Assembly: GCF_002224125.1 (NCBI RefSeq)
Contig: NZ_NCSM01000012.1
Location: 115,298 to 179,297, forward strand
DNA: 64,000 nt
DNA from: Streptomyces sp. NBS 14/10
Lineage (GTDB): Bacteria; Actinomycetota; Actinomycetes; Streptomycetales; Streptomycetaceae
Direction of reading: 5' to 3'
Under the pieces are notes generated by a model. That model was given only the letters and a program-made list of their open reading frames with translations. It had not been told where the DNA came from and did no database searches. Positions 1 through 8,548 of this stretch are shown in pieces. How positions within the stretch are numbered: the stretch's first letter is position 1; the number at the start of each line of letters is the position of its first letter. Both the position numbers and the translations under genes were made by a program.

Positions 1-826
1 CGCCCTTGCCGGGCGCGGTGGCCACGGAGGTGACCTTGCCGTCCACGACGGCCACTTCGGCGGTGCGCTTGGTGCCGGCCCCGGCCCCGTCGACGGTTTG
101 GGCGCGGTCGGCCTCGCCCCACTGGGCGGTGTACGCGGCGATGCCCTGGGCCGGCACATTGGCCGAGTTGAGCGCGGCAAGCGAGTGCGGGCCGTCAGGG
201 AGAGTGAGCGTGCCGTCGAAGTACAGCTGGAGGACCCGGCCCGCGTCGGCCGGCCCGATGCCCACCGCGCGGCCCCCGGCCGCGCCGGAAGAGGCCGAAC
301 TGACCACCCGGCCCGCGCTGATACCGGTCCCCTCGGGGGCGCCGGTCTGGTTGATGTCGAAGAAGTCGCCGTTGATGGCGGCGACCGTACGGCGGCCCGG
401 CCCCGGGTCGTGCTCGGCGGCGAGCTGGGAGACGGGCTCGCGGGCGGCCACCTTGTCCGGGTGGAGGTAGTCGACCTTTGTGCCGCTCGCCAGGTCCACC
501 GACAGCGAGTCGACCCGCAGCCACTTGTCGGACTCCAGCCGGTCGTACGAGGTCAGCTTCACCCCGGGGGCGACCGGCCGTGAGCTGCGGGCGGTCTCGA
601 TTCCGTCGCCGTCGACGACGGACCGCACCGAAGCGTCGCCGCGCCCGCGCGCACCGCTGGCGGCCGGCGGCGCGATGGGCCGCAGCATCTCGGTGGAGGA
701 CCGGGGCAGCGGCTCGGGAGCGGGGGAGTGGGGGTTGTCAGCGGCGGCCTGACCGGCGGCGCCCAGCAACAGGGCGGACACCGCGGCCAGCACCGCCACG
801 GGTCTGACGAGAGCGACAGGGGGCAC
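1..826 (-). CDS. Secreted NAGPA-type phosphodiester glycosidase family protein (C-terminus outside window)
   Basis: The first 275 residues are visible; the rest lies beyond the window edge. A GTG start at 826 has GGAG five bases upstream. Residues 1-29 form a signal peptide (two Arg/Pro-containing N-terminal residues, a long Ala/Leu/Val stretch, an AAA cleavage region), followed by a Pro/Ser-rich linker. The motif AAINGDFFDINQTGAP at about residues 149-164 is typical of the PF09992 NAGPA domain, which cleaves phosphodiester-linked sugars; in Streptomyces such proteins are exported and usually contribute to envelope or teichoic-acid glycan handling. The substrate cannot be read from this fragment. 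Confidence 0.8.
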   Translation of the reverse strand, partial: MPPVALVRPVAVLAAVSALLLGAAGQAAADNPHSPAPEPLPRSSTEMLRPIAPPAASGARGRGDASVRSVVDGDGIETARSSRPVAPGVKLTSYDRLESDKWLRVDSLSVDLASGTKVDYLHPDKVAAREPVSQLAAEHDPGPGRRTVAAINGDFFDINQTGAPEGTGISAGRVVSSASSGAAGGRAVGIGPADAGRVLQLYFDGTLTLPDGPHSLAALNSANVPAQGIAAYTAQWGEADRAQTVDGAGAGTKRTAEVAVVDGKVTSVATAPGKG

Positions 827-1050
827 GGCAACTCCAGAAACCCTCGGCTTCGCGTGGTTCACACGCACAGCGCCCCAGCATCCCGGGGGGAGTTGACCTT
901 GCGCCAGGAGTCGTCGGCAACATCCTGGGAAACATCGCGGCGCGCGGCACGGCCCGTACGGCGGCGCGCGAACCGGCGTACATCGCGGCGCACACCACGC
1001 CGTACGAGCCGGTGTGAACCGGCGTACGACGCCCTTCGCGGCGCGGGCGC

Positions 1051-1467
1051 TCAGGCGTCGATGACGCCGTCGAGATAGACCCAGTCCCCGTCGTGGCGTA
1101 CGAAGCGGCTGGTCTCATGGAGTTCGCCGGCGCGGCCGTTCTCCGTGTAGTGGGCGCGGAACTCGACGGTGCCGGTGGTGTGGAACGCGCTGCCCTCGGC
1201 CGTGTCGAGGACGTCCAGGCCCCGCCAGCGCAGCGCGGGGTCGAAGTCGATCCGCGGCGGCCGGGTGTCGGGGTGCCAGCTGCGCAGCAGATACGCCTCG
1301 TCCTGGCGGACGAAGGCGCTGTAGCGGGAGCGCATCAGCTGCTCGGGGGTGGCTGCCCGGTCCTGGCCGCGGTGCAGTCTGCCGCAGCAGTCGTCGTAGG
1401 CGGCGGGCAGCCCGCAGGGGCAGGGCGCCGGGCGGGGCGGCTGCGGACGTCGTGCGCGTCGGGACAT
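1051..1467 (-). CDS. YchJ-family (UPF0225) protein
   Basis: A complete 138-residue protein of the YchJ/UPF0225 family. Cysteines 16, 18, 27 and 28 (PCPCG then DDCCG) form the N-terminal metal-binding SEC-C-like cluster. The body is an NTF2-like fold with the family signature LMRSRYSAFV and a C-terminal WVYLDG. Family members have no firmly assigned role. It lies downstream of the mannitol dehydrogenase-family gene on the same strand with about 64 bases between, so it may be the last gene of that operon. Confidence 0.85.
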   Translation of the reverse strand: MSRRARRPQPPRPAPCPCGLPAAYDDCCGRLHRGQDRAATPEQLMRSRYSAFVRQDEAYLLRSWHPDTRPPRIDFDPALRWRGLDVLDTAEGSAFHTTGTVEFRAHYTENGRAGELHETSRFVRHDGDWVYLDGVIDA

Positions 1468-1531
1468 GGCCCCATTGTGACGGGGCGCGCGCCGCTCCCC
1501 GCCCAGGGGGCCGGGGCGGGGAGCGGCGCGT

Positions 1532-3019
1532 TCAGAGCGGTGGGACGGTTGGGGCGTTCAGCTCCCGCTGTACCGCCGTGACCAGGGCGGTGTCCTCCGC
1601 CAGGTCCTCCGCGCCGAGCAGGAGCAGCAGCGCCCGCAGGGCGTCCGGGGCCGGCCGCTCCCAGGCGCGGCGCAACCGCTCGGCGGCCGGGTCCTCGGCG
1701 GGGGTGTCCCGGGTGGCGCGGGCCCAGGCGGCGAGCGCGGCAGCGAGCTGCGGGGTGTCGTGGCCGGTGGCGCGCAGCTCCCGCAGCGGGGCCAGCCACC
1801 GCTCGGGGATCTTCAGCGAACCGTCCGCGGCGATCTGCCGGATCCGGTGGTGCATCGCGGGGTTGGCGAAGCGGCGTACGAGGCTGTCGACGTAGCCGGG
1901 GATGTCCAGGCCGTCCGCCGGGGGCAGGCTCGCGGCGGCCTCCGCGCAGTAGGCGCGGACGGTCTCCTCGCCCCACCTGGTGGCCATGACATCGGCCACG
2001 GTCTCGCAGCCGGCCGCCGGCCCCAGATAGGCGAGGAGCGAGTGCGAGCCGTTGAGCAGCCGGAGCTTGGTGAGCTGGTACGGGGCGACGTCCGTGACGA
2101 AGCGCGCGCCCCCGGCCTCCCAGCGCGGCCGGTCGGCGGCGAAGGTGTCCTCGAGCACCCACTGGGTGAAGGGCTCCGCGGTCACCGCGCCCTCGTCGCG
2201 CACAGTCAGGGCGCGGGCGGCGGTGCGCAGATCGCCCTCGGTGGTGGCGGGGACGATGCGGTCGACGACGGTGGAGGGGAAGGCGACCGCGGTGGCCGTC
2301 CACTCCAGCAGGCGTTCGCGTTCCTGCCACCGGGTGGCGGAGAGGAAGTCCCGTACCAGGCGGCGTACGACCGCGCCGTTGCCGGCCATGTTGTCGCACG
2401 AGACCACCGACAGGGGCGCGCCGCCGGAGCGCAGCCGGGCGCGCAGCCCGTACGCCAGCTGCCCGACCACGGTCGCCGCAGCGCGTATCACCTCGCCCCG
2501 CACCGGATCGCTCTGTGTCAGGTCGCCGCGGACCAGCGGGTCGGTCAGGTCGAGGCCGCCGGTCGCGGGGTCCCGGCGGTAGCCCTTCTCGGTCACGGTG
2601 AGGGTGACGACGGTGACGTCCGGGGAGGCGAGCAGTTCGGTGAGGCGGGTGCCGTCGTCCGCCGCGTGCAGCACCTCGGTCACCGTGCCGACGACGCGGG
2701 TGAGCGGCCCGTCGGGGCGGCGCTCGGTGAGCGAGTACAGCCCGTTCTGGGGGCGCAGCGCGTCCACGACGGCCCTGCTGCGCTGGGTGACGCCGGCGAT
2801 TCCCCACCCACCGCCGGCGGTCACCTCGGCCTGCTCCGCCTGCTCCGTATAGACGGCCTGATGGGCCCGGTGGAAGGCGCCGATGCCCAGGTGGACGATG
2901 CGCGGTCGCAGCGCGCCGGGGTCGACGGCGGGTCGGCTCTCGGCGGGGACGGCGCGCAGGGTCGCCGCGGAAAGCCGCCCGGGGGCGGGTGTGGCCCGGT
3001 CGTGGGGTGTGGCGCTCAC
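1532..3019 (-). CDS. Mannitol dehydrogenase-family protein (mannitol 2-dehydrogenase / fructuronate reductase type)
   Basis: A 495-residue NAD(P)-dependent polyol or uronate dehydrogenase. The N-terminal Rossmann strand is RIVHLGIGAFHRAHQA, the catalytic-domain signatures SCDNMAGNG and KLRLLNGSHSLLAYLG are present, and the C-terminal helical domain includes GSLKIPERW. The open frame reaches to 3301, but the GTG at 3019 is preferred because it overlaps the stop of the upstream Lrp gene (GTGA) and gives the usual family length. It is translationally coupled to that regulator, which probably senses the pathway. Whether the substrate is mannitol, fructuronate or tagaturonate cannot be told from sequence. 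Confidence 0.88.
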   Translation of the reverse strand: MSATPHDRATPAPGRLSAATLRAVPAESRPAVDPGALRPRIVHLGIGAFHRAHQAVYTEQAEQAEVTAGGGWGIAGVTQRSRAVVDALRPQNGLYSLTERRPDGPLTRVVGTVTEVLHAADDGTRLTELLASPDVTVVTLTVTEKGYRRDPATGGLDLTDPLVRGDLTQSDPVRGEVIRAAATVVGQLAYGLRARLRSGGAPLSVVSCDNMAGNGAVVRRLVRDFLSATRWQERERLLEWTATAVAFPSTVVDRIVPATTEGDLRTAARALTVRDEGAVTAEPFTQWVLEDTFAADRPRWEAGGARFVTDVAPYQLTKLRLLNGSHSLLAYLGPAAGCETVADVMATRWGEETVRAYCAEAAASLPPADGLDIPGYVDSLVRRFANPAMHHRIRQIAADGSLKIPERWLAPLRELRATGHDTPQLAAALAAWARATRDTPAEDPAAERLRRAWERPAPDALRALLLLLGAEDLAEDTALVTAVQRELNAPTVPPL

Positions 3020-4008
3020 CAGTCGTGCACCGACCCGTCGGTACGGCGGCCCACCGGCGCCGGGGCGGCGCGCTTGGCGTAGGAGGTGACCATGGCCGTC
3101 TCCATGCGGCCGATCCCCTCCCAAGAGCCGACGCGCTCGGTGAGATAGCTGTGCAGCGCTTCGGCGTCGCGGCAGACGGCGATGGCGAACAGGTTGTGGG
3201 CGCCGGTCGTCATGCCCACGAAAGCCGTCTCGGGGTCGGTGGCCAGCGCCCGGGCGATGCCGCCGAGCCGGGCGGGGGTGACGGACAGCCAGAGCAGACA
3301 CTGGGCCGAGTATCCGAGCAGCCCCGCGTCCACCTCGACGTCGAGGCGGAGCGCACCGCTGCGGCGGAGCTCCTCAAGCCGCCGGCGGACGGCCGACTCC
3401 GACCAGCTGACCTGCCGGGCGAGGTCCGGATACGCGGCGCGGCCGTCCGCGGCGAGCGCGGGCAGCAGACGGCGGTCGAGGTCGGTCAGTTGGACGGGGT
3501 CGGGTCCGGCGCCGTCGGCGGCGGGCGGCCGCAGGGCGGCCACCTGCTCGGCGGTGAGCGCCGAGGTCCGGCCGGTCCAGCAGTGGTCCATGGCGGGGCG
3601 CAGCAGCCGCTGCGCCTCGATCTGGGTGATCTGGGGAAAGCGGCCGAGTACCGCCAGGGGCGCCGGGCCCTCCCCGGCGACACGGAAGATACACACGAGC
3701 TCGGCGCCGCTGGACGCCACCGTCACCCAGGCGGTGTCGGGGCGCCGCGCCAGCGCGCGGGCGAGCGCGGCGGTTCCCGACGGCAGCACGCGCAGCCGCA
3801 CCACCCATTCGGCGTGGCCGGTGCGCCGGCTGTCGGGCACGCCCGCCACCCGAGCGGTCCCGGTGCCGCGGAGTCGGCCGAAGCGGCGTGCGACGGTGCG
3901 GTCGGAGACCTCGAGAACTTCCGCGATCTTGCTGAAGGCAGCGCGCCCATCGAGCTGGAGTGCGTGCAGAAGCCGCAGGTCGAGGGCGTCCAGCGTGACC
4001 GAATCCAC
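3016..4008 (-). CDS. Lrp/AsnC-family regulator with two tandem HTH-RAM modules
   Basis: A 330-residue regulator with two complete Lrp-like modules. The first AsnC-type HTH is at residues 4-50 (DLRLLHALQLDGRAAFSKIA) followed by a RAM-like ligand domain; the second HTH begins near residue 175 (LTDLDRRLLPALAADGRAAY) with its own RAM domain. Typical Lrp proteins are half this length, so this is an internal duplication seen in several actinobacteria. The GTG at 4008 is chosen because the HTH starts immediately after it and an upstream start would overlap the divergent gene. It overlaps the downstream dehydrogenase by four bases, suggesting it controls that gene. Confidence 0.88.
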   Translation of the reverse strand: MDSVTLDALDLRLLHALQLDGRAAFSKIAEVLEVSDRTVARRFGRLRGTGTARVAGVPDSRRTGHAEWVVRLRVLPSGTAALARALARRPDTAWVTVASSGAELVCIFRVAGEGPAPLAVLGRFPQITQIEAQRLLRPAMDHCWTGRTSALTAEQVAALRPPAADGAGPDPVQLTDLDRRLLPALAADGRAAYPDLARQVSWSESAVRRRLEELRRSGALRLDVEVDAGLLGYSAQCLLWLSVTPARLGGIARALATDPETAFVGMTTGAHNLFAIAVCRDAEALHSYLTERVGSWEGIGRMETAMVTSYAKRAAPAPVGRRTDGSVHDW

Positions 4009-4084
4009 CCGGTCAGTGTAGGCCGGTGTCGGAAAGCGGCGTGGTGGCGGGGGTTGGGGGTCCGGCGCGGGTGGCCGCATCAGC

Positions 4085-4966
4085 ATGGTGCCCATGCGAG
4101 ACATCCACGGCATCCATCACACCGGCCTCCTGACCCGCGACCTCGATGGTCTTGAGCGCGCCTACACCTCGTTCGGCTTCACCCTCAGTCACCGCTCCCG
4201 GCATCTGCTGGGCGGACGGCCCGGCGAGGCGCCGGTGCCCGGCTGTACGGCCAACCGCTGCGCGCTGTTCGGCGGGTCGTACATCGAACTGCTCGGCATC
4301 GTGGATGAATCCGCCCCCGACCCCTGGCACACCAAGGCGATGGCCGACGAGTACGAGGGCTTCCGGCTGCTCAACCTCGACACCGACGACGCCGAAGCCG
4401 CCGACCGCCGACTGGCGGGCGCCGGGCTGCGCACCTCGGGCGTACTGGAGCTGGAGCGGGACATCGACACCGAGCAGGGGCCCCGTACGGTCCGGGCCCG
4501 CGCCGTGCACATCGACCCGCGCTCGACCCCGGAGGGCTATGTGGGGATCGCCCAGCACCTCACCCGCGCGTATGTGCACCAGCCGCGCTATCTCGGCCAC
4601 CCCAACGGCGCGCGCGGCCTGGCCGCCGTGCTGATGGTCGCCGACGACGCCGAGTTCGACGCGATCACGGACCGGTACGCCGCCATGCTGCGGACGGCTC
4701 CCGGGCACCGGGGGCCGGTCGCCGTACTGGACGCGACCACGGCCGTGCTGGAGATCGTCCGCGCCTCGGACGTGGAGGAGGTGCTGCCGGGGGAACCGGC
4801 CCCGGCCTCCTCGTATCTGGCCGCCATGACCGTCGTGGTCGACGACGTCGACCGCGCACGCAAGACCGTCGAGAGCGGCGGCACCCCGACCCGGACGGCA
4901 GGCGACGGGTTCTTCGTCTCCGCCCGCCACGCGTACGGGGCCGGTCTGTTCTTCACCGCAGGCTGA
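4085..4966 (+). CDS. Glyoxalase-like (VOC superfamily) protein
   Basis: A 293-residue protein (290 if the second ATG at 4094 is used) with two VOC halves: an N-terminal IHHTGLLTRDLDGLERAYTS segment and a C-terminal SYLAAMTVVVDDVDRARKTV segment, as in Glyoxalase_3/PHB-type metal-dependent enzymes. Candidate metal ligands are the early His of GIHHTG and the Glu of SYIELLG. It diverges from the Lrp gene with a 76-base spacer that must carry both promoters. The substrate is unknown. Confidence 0.78.
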   Translation: MVPMRDIHGIHHTGLLTRDLDGLERAYTSFGFTLSHRSRHLLGGRPGEAPVPGCTANRCALFGGSYIELLGIVDESAPDPWHTKAMADEYEGFRLLNLDTDDAEAADRRLAGAGLRTSGVLELERDIDTEQGPRTVRARAVHIDPRSTPEGYVGIAQHLTRAYVHQPRYLGHPNGARGLAAVLMVADDAEFDAITDRYAAMLRTAPGHRGPVAVLDATTAVLEIVRASDVEEVLPGEPAPASSYLAAMTVVVDDVDRARKTVESGGTPTRTAGDGFFVSARHAYGAGLFFTAG

Positions 4967-5027
4967 ACGCCGACGACGACCTTACTGTCTCCCCGGACCC
5001 GCTCAAGGCCCCTTGGGAAGGACCCTC

Positions 5028-5531
5028 ATGTTCACCACACTCATACTCCTCGTCGGCCCCGCCCTGGCATTCCGTCTCCTCAGCGCGCTGGGCGTCCGCC
5101 GGTTCGCGACCTGGCGGGTCAGCGCCGCACACGGTCTGGCGTTCATGCTCGCGATGACCGCGCTCGCGCACTTCGCCCCCTCGGGCGTCACCGTGATGCC
5201 CACCCACGACGGCCTGGTGGCCATGGTCCCGCCATTCGTGCCGTTTCCCGATGCGGTGGTCTACCTCACCGGTGTCCTGGAACTCCTCGGCGCCGCGGGA
5301 CTCGTCCGGGCCGACACACGCACCGCGGCCGGGATCGGCCTGGCCGCGCTGTTCGTGCTGATGTTCCCCGCCAACGTCTACGCCGCCATCGAGGACATCC
5401 CGCTGGGCAGCGATCCGGCCACGCCGCTGTGGTTCAGGCTCCCCGAGCAGCTTCTCTTCATCACCGTCGCCCTGTGGGCGGCAGGCCGGGCTCGTGATCG
5501 GGCCCCTGCTCCGACAGGGGCCGCTGCATGA
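5028..5531 (+). CDS. DoxX-like integral membrane protein
   Basis: A 167-residue membrane protein with about four hydrophobic segments (residues 2-20, 36-52, 78-95, 100-125 and a final one near 142-155) and the DoxX-like signature LTGVLELLGAAGLV. The ATG at 5028 follows GGGAAGGA at good spacing. DoxX-family proteins are quinone-linked or redox-related membrane proteins of uncertain chemistry. Its 3' end runs 71 bases into the convergent acetyltransferase gene. Confidence 0.82.
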   Translation: MFTTLILLVGPALAFRLLSALGVRRFATWRVSAAHGLAFMLAMTALAHFAPSGVTVMPTHDGLVAMVPPFVPFPDAVVYLTGVLELLGAAGLVRADTRTAAGIGLAALFVLMFPANVYAAIEDIPLGSDPATPLWFRLPEQLLFITVALWAAGRARDRAPAPTGAAA

Positions 5532-6024
5532 GCAGCGTGTCGATCCAGCGGCCGTGCTTATGGCCCACAGCCGTCAGCCGGCCGGCGTCGGTGAAGCCGA
5601 AGCGGCGGTGCAGGGCGGCGGAGGCGTCGCTGCCGGTGTCCGCGATGACCGCGATCATCTGCCGTCGCCCCGCCTGGGTGGCCTCCGCGATCAGCGGGCC
5701 GAGCAGGGCGGTGCCCAGCCCCCGGCCGGTGGCGTCGGGGGCGAGGTAGATGGTGTCCTCCACCGTGTGCTGGTACGCGGGCTTGGGCCGCCACGGCCCG
5801 GCGTACGCGAACCCGGCCACCGCGCCGGAGAGTTCGGCGACCAGGAAGGGCAGGCCAGTGGCGGTGAGATCGTCCAGCCGCTGCTCCCACTCGGCGGCGG
5901 AGCGCGGTGTCTCGTCGAAGGTGGTCACGGTGTGGCGGACGTAGTGCGCGTAGATGTCGGCCACGGCCTTCAGATCGGCGTGGACCGCGGGGCGGATGGT
6001 CGCTTCCGGGGGCGGGGGCGTCAT
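5461..6024 (-). CDS. GNAT N-acetyltransferase, phosphinothricin acetyltransferase-like
   Basis: A 187-residue acetyltransferase transferring acetyl from acetyl-CoA. The N-terminus (IRPAVHADLKAVADIYAHYV), the FAYAGPWRPKPAYQHTVEDT segment, the acetyl-CoA loop GRGLGTALLGPLI and the C-terminal GHKHGRWIDTLLMQ are hallmarks of the Pat/Bar-like subfamily, which acetylates phosphinothricin or methionine sulfoximine-type amines; the true substrate here is not provable. It is divergent from the XRE-cupin regulator with only 49 bases between, and that spacer carries a repeated putative operator. The last ~18 residues extend beyond the usual fold and overlap the DoxX gene. Confidence 0.88.
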   Translation of the reverse strand: MTPPPPEATIRPAVHADLKAVADIYAHYVRHTVTTFDETPRSAAEWEQRLDDLTATGLPFLVAELSGAVAGFAYAGPWRPKPAYQHTVEDTIYLAPDATGRGLGTALLGPLIAEATQAGRRQMIAVIADTGSDASAALHRRFGFTDAGRLTAVGHKHGRWIDTLLMQRPLSEQGPDHEPGLPPTGRR

Positions 6025-6043
6025 GGGCGCGTGCTCTTTTCGC

Positions 6044-6075
6044 TATAGAGGAATACGTTGCTATTATAGAGGAAT
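6044..6075. promoter_or_regulatory. Two direct repeats, likely autoregulatory operator of the XRE-cupin regulator
   Basis: TATAGAGGAAT occurs at 6044-6054 and again at 6065-6075, exactly 21 bases (two helical turns) apart. The second copy contains the start codon of the regulator and its AGAGG ribosome site, and the pair sits between the divergent acetyltransferase and regulator genes. Binding would block both genes. Assignment as operator is inference from position and spacing. Confidence 0.55.
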
Positions 6076-6649
6076 GCTGGATCTCCTGACCTTGGGCACC
6101 CGTGTCCAGGGACTACGGCACGAACGGGGCCTGACCCTTCAGCAGTTGGCCGAGGCGGCCGAGGTGAGCGTGAGCATGCTGTCCTCGGTCGAGCGCGGCC
6201 AGAAGGCGCCCACGGTCCTCGTCCTCGCCCGCATCGCCGACGGACTCGGCATACCGCTCGCCGACCTGGTCGCCGAGCCCGAGGACAGCCGTGTCATCGT
6301 GCGCCGGGCGGCCGACCAGGACACCGTCGAGGAGCCCGGAGGGTGGCGGCGGTCCATCCTCACCCCCGTGGTGCCCGGCGTGAACTTCGAGTGGATCCGC
6401 ACCACACTGCCGCCCGGCTGCGACGCGGGCCGGTTCCCCGCGTATGCCCCGGGCTCCCATGAGTTCGTCGTGGTGGAGTCGGGGACCCTGCGGCTGACTC
6501 TCGCGAGCAGGACGGTGGACCTCGAGGCCGGAGACTCGGTGTACTTCGCCGCCGATGTCACCCACGGCTACGCCAACCCCGCGCGCGTGCCGTGCGTTTA
6601 CCTGGTCGCCGCGCTCATCATGCGGCCCCGCGCGGCCCAGTTCCGGTGA
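6074..6649 (+). CDS. XRE-family regulator with C-terminal cupin sensor domain
   Basis: A 191-residue regulator. The HTH (residues 7-62, including LTLQQLAEAAEVSVSMLSSV) is followed by a linker and a cupin_2 sensor (about residues 110-185: SHEFVVVESGTLRLTL, then AGDSVYFAADVTHGYAN). The ATG at 6074 is chosen over upstream starts because the HTH begins right after it. XRE-cupin proteins usually repress a neighbouring catabolic or resistance gene and bind a small ligand in the cupin; here the obvious target is the divergent acetyltransferase. Confidence 0.88.
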   Translation: MLDLLTLGTRVQGLRHERGLTLQQLAEAAEVSVSMLSSVERGQKAPTVLVLARIADGLGIPLADLVAEPEDSRVIVRRAADQDTVEEPGGWRRSILTPVVPGVNFEWIRTTLPPGCDAGRFPAYAPGSHEFVVVESGTLRLTLASRTVDLEAGDSVYFAADVTHGYANPARVPCVYLVAALIMRPRAAQFR

Positions 6650-6720
6650 AAATCGGTTGCCCGTCCGGTGAGCCCCCTGCTCTACTCACCGCCGGCAGAC
6701 CCGCCGTACGAGGAGGCCCG

Positions 6721-6831
6721 ATGAGGCACACGTTCATGTCCATTCACCCCACCCCAGCCATTCGCGCGAAGGACATGACGTTTGTCGACCTCATCGACTC
6801 TGCCCGCCGCAAGGAGGACGACCTCCGGTAG
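6721..6831 (+). CDS. Small ORF (36 aa) upstream of and overlapping the ABC exporter gene
   Basis: An ATG seven bases after a strong GAGGAGG site opens a 36-codon frame (MRHTFMSIHPTPAIRAKD…, ending KEDDLR). It overlaps the start of the ABC gene by 50 bases in another frame. It has no Cys and few Ser/Thr, so it is not an evident lanthipeptide. It may be a leader ORF for translational coupling, or the displaced N-terminus of the ABC protein after a frameshift. Conservation has not been examined. Confidence 0.4.
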   Translation: MRHTFMSIHPTPAIRAKDMTFVDLIDSARRKEDDLR

Positions 6832-8548
6832 GCACGTACTCCGCTTCCTCCTGCCAGGCCGCGGCGCCGCCGTACTCCTGGCCCTGACCATCACCGCCGC
6901 CACCGCCCTGCCGCTGGCGGCACCCCAGTTCACCCGGCGGCTCGTCGACGGCGCGAACGCCGGCGACGACACCCGCACACTCACCCTCACCGCCCTGATC
7001 TACCTCGCCCTGGCCGTCGCCGGACAGGGCGCCCGCACCGTCACCGCCTGGCTGGCCGGCCAGGCGGCCTGGGACGGCACCAACCGGCTGCGCGAACACC
7101 TGGCCGAGCACACCCTCGGCCTGGACCTGGCCTTCCACGGCCGGCACACCCCCGGCGAGCTGATCGAGCGGGTGGACGGCGATGTGTCCGCCATCGCCGA
7201 CTTCGTCGTGGCGTTCCTGCTGGACGTCGTGGCCGGGGTGCTGCTGCTGTGCGGGGTGATCGCGGTGGTGTGCGCGGTCGATCCGCGCATCGGCGCGGCC
7301 CTGCTGGTCTACTGCGCGCTGATCGGCCTCGGCATGGTCCGCGCGCAGCGGCTGGCCGTACCCTCCGCCACCCGCGCCCGGGCGGCCGACGCCGCGCTCT
7401 TCGGCTTCCTGGAGGAACGGCTCGCCGGCGCCGAGGACGTGCGTGCCAATGGGGCAGGCGAGCACACCGTACGCCGCTTCCACCAGGCCAGCGCGGCGCT
7501 GTGGCGCACCGGGCTGCGCGCCAGCGCGGTCGGCAGCGCCGTCCTGGCGGCCACCAGCGTGGCGTTCGCGACCGGTACGGCGCTCATGGTGGGCCTGTCG
7601 GGCACCCTCAGCATCGGCACCGCGGTGCTGCTGTTCCAGTACACGCTGATGGTCCGCACTCCGTTCGAGCGGCTGATCGACCAGCTGCGCCACTATCAGG
7701 CCGCCCTCGCCGGAGTGGCCCGCATCCGCTCCCTGCTGGCCGAGCGCCGCACGCTGACCGTCCCGGCTGCCGCCAAGCAGTTGCCCGCGAGCGGGCCGCT
7801 GCGGCTGGAGCTGGACGGCGTCGACTTCTCGTACGGCGATGAGGAGGGTAAGGGTGGCGAAGGCGGCGAGGGTGGCGAAGGCGGCGAACTGGTGCTGCGC
7901 GGCATCGCCCTCACCCTCGCCCCCGGCGAGACCCTTGGCCTGGTCGGCCGCAGCGGCAGCGGTAAGACCACCATCGCCCGCCTGGTGGCCCGGCTGTACG
8001 ACCCGACGGCGGGCGCCGTCCGGGTCGGCGGTCTTGACCTGCGCGAGGTGGACACCGCCGCGCTCCGCGAGCGGGTCGCCGTGGTCACCCAGGACGTGCA
8101 GTTGTTCGCGGCCGACGTCCGGGACAACCTCACCCTGTTCCGCCCCGGGTACGACGACGACCGGCTGAGGGCCGTCCTGGCCGAAGTGGGGCTGCCCGCC
8201 CGGGACCCCGCCTGGGACCTCGACGCCCCGCTCGGCACGGTCTCCGCGGGCCAGGCGCAGTTGCTGGCCTTCGCCCGGGCCCTGCTCGCCGACCCCGGGC
8301 TCGTGGTGCTCGACGAGGTGTCCAGCCGGCTCGACCCGGCCACCGAGCGCCATATCGGCCACAGCACGGCCCGGCTGCTGACCGGCAGGACCGGGGTGCT
8401 CATAGCGCACCGGCTCGAATCGCTGTCCCACGTGGACCGGATCGCGGTCCTGTCCGAAGGCAGGGTCGTCGAGTACGGCCGGCGGGAGGAGCTACTGGCC
8501 GACCCCGCCAGCCGGTTCGCGCGGATGCTCGCGGGGGTGCGCCGATGA
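6782..8548 (+). CDS. ABC exporter half-transporter (TMD-NBD), subunit 1
   Basis: A 588-residue exporter with six TM segments in residues 20-300 and an ATPase domain. The P-loop GRSGSGKTT is near residue 390, the signature is degenerate (VSAGQ instead of LSGGQ, about 488), Walker B with catalytic Glu is VVLDEVSS (about 507) and the H-loop is IAHRLES. A Gly-Glu-rich insert (EGGEGGEGGE) interrupts the start of the ATPase domain. The TTG at 6782 has GAAGGA eight bases upstream and gives a natural N-terminus (MSTSSTLPAARR). It overlaps the next ABC gene by ATGA, so the two proteins probably form a heterodimer. The exported substrate is unknown. Confidence 0.85.
   Translation: MSTSSTLPAARRTTSGRHVLRFLLPGRGAAVLLALTITAATALPLAAPQFTRRLVDGANAGDDTRTLTLTALIYLALAVAGQGARTVTAWLAGQAAWDGTNRLREHLAEHTLGLDLAFHGRHTPGELIERVDGDVSAIADFVVAFLLDVVAGVLLLCGVIAVVCAVDPRIGAALLVYCALIGLGMVRAQRLAVPSATRARAADAALFGFLEERLAGAEDVRANGAGEHTVRRFHQASAALWRTGLRASAVGSAVLAATSVAFATGTALMVGLSGTLSIGTAVLLFQYTLMVRTPFERLIDQLRHYQAALAGVARIRSLLAERRTLTVPAAAKQLPASGPLRLELDGVDFSYGDEEGKGGEGGEGGEGGELVLRGIALTLAPGETLGLVGRSGSGKTTIARLVARLYDPTAGAVRVGGLDLREVDTAALRERVAVVTQDVQLFAADVRDNLTLFRPGYDDDRLRAVLAEVGLPARDPAWDLDAPLGTVSAGQAQLLAFARALLADPGLVVLDEVSSRLDPATERHIGHSTARLLTGRTGVLIAHRLESLSHVDRIAVLSEGRVVEYGRREELLADPASRFARMLAGVRR
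7849..7888 (+). repeat. Short GGE-coding microrepeat in ABC gene
   Basis: Alternating GGTGGCGAAGGCGGCGAG units encode a run of Gly-Gly-Glu at the TMD-NBD junction of the exporter. This looks like slippage-expanded coding sequence. Confidence 0.7.

Noticed and set aside
6721..6831. Lanthipeptide precursor (SapB-like) before the two ABC genes
   Set aside because: No Cys, few Ser/Thr, no lanthionine synthetase in the vicinity.
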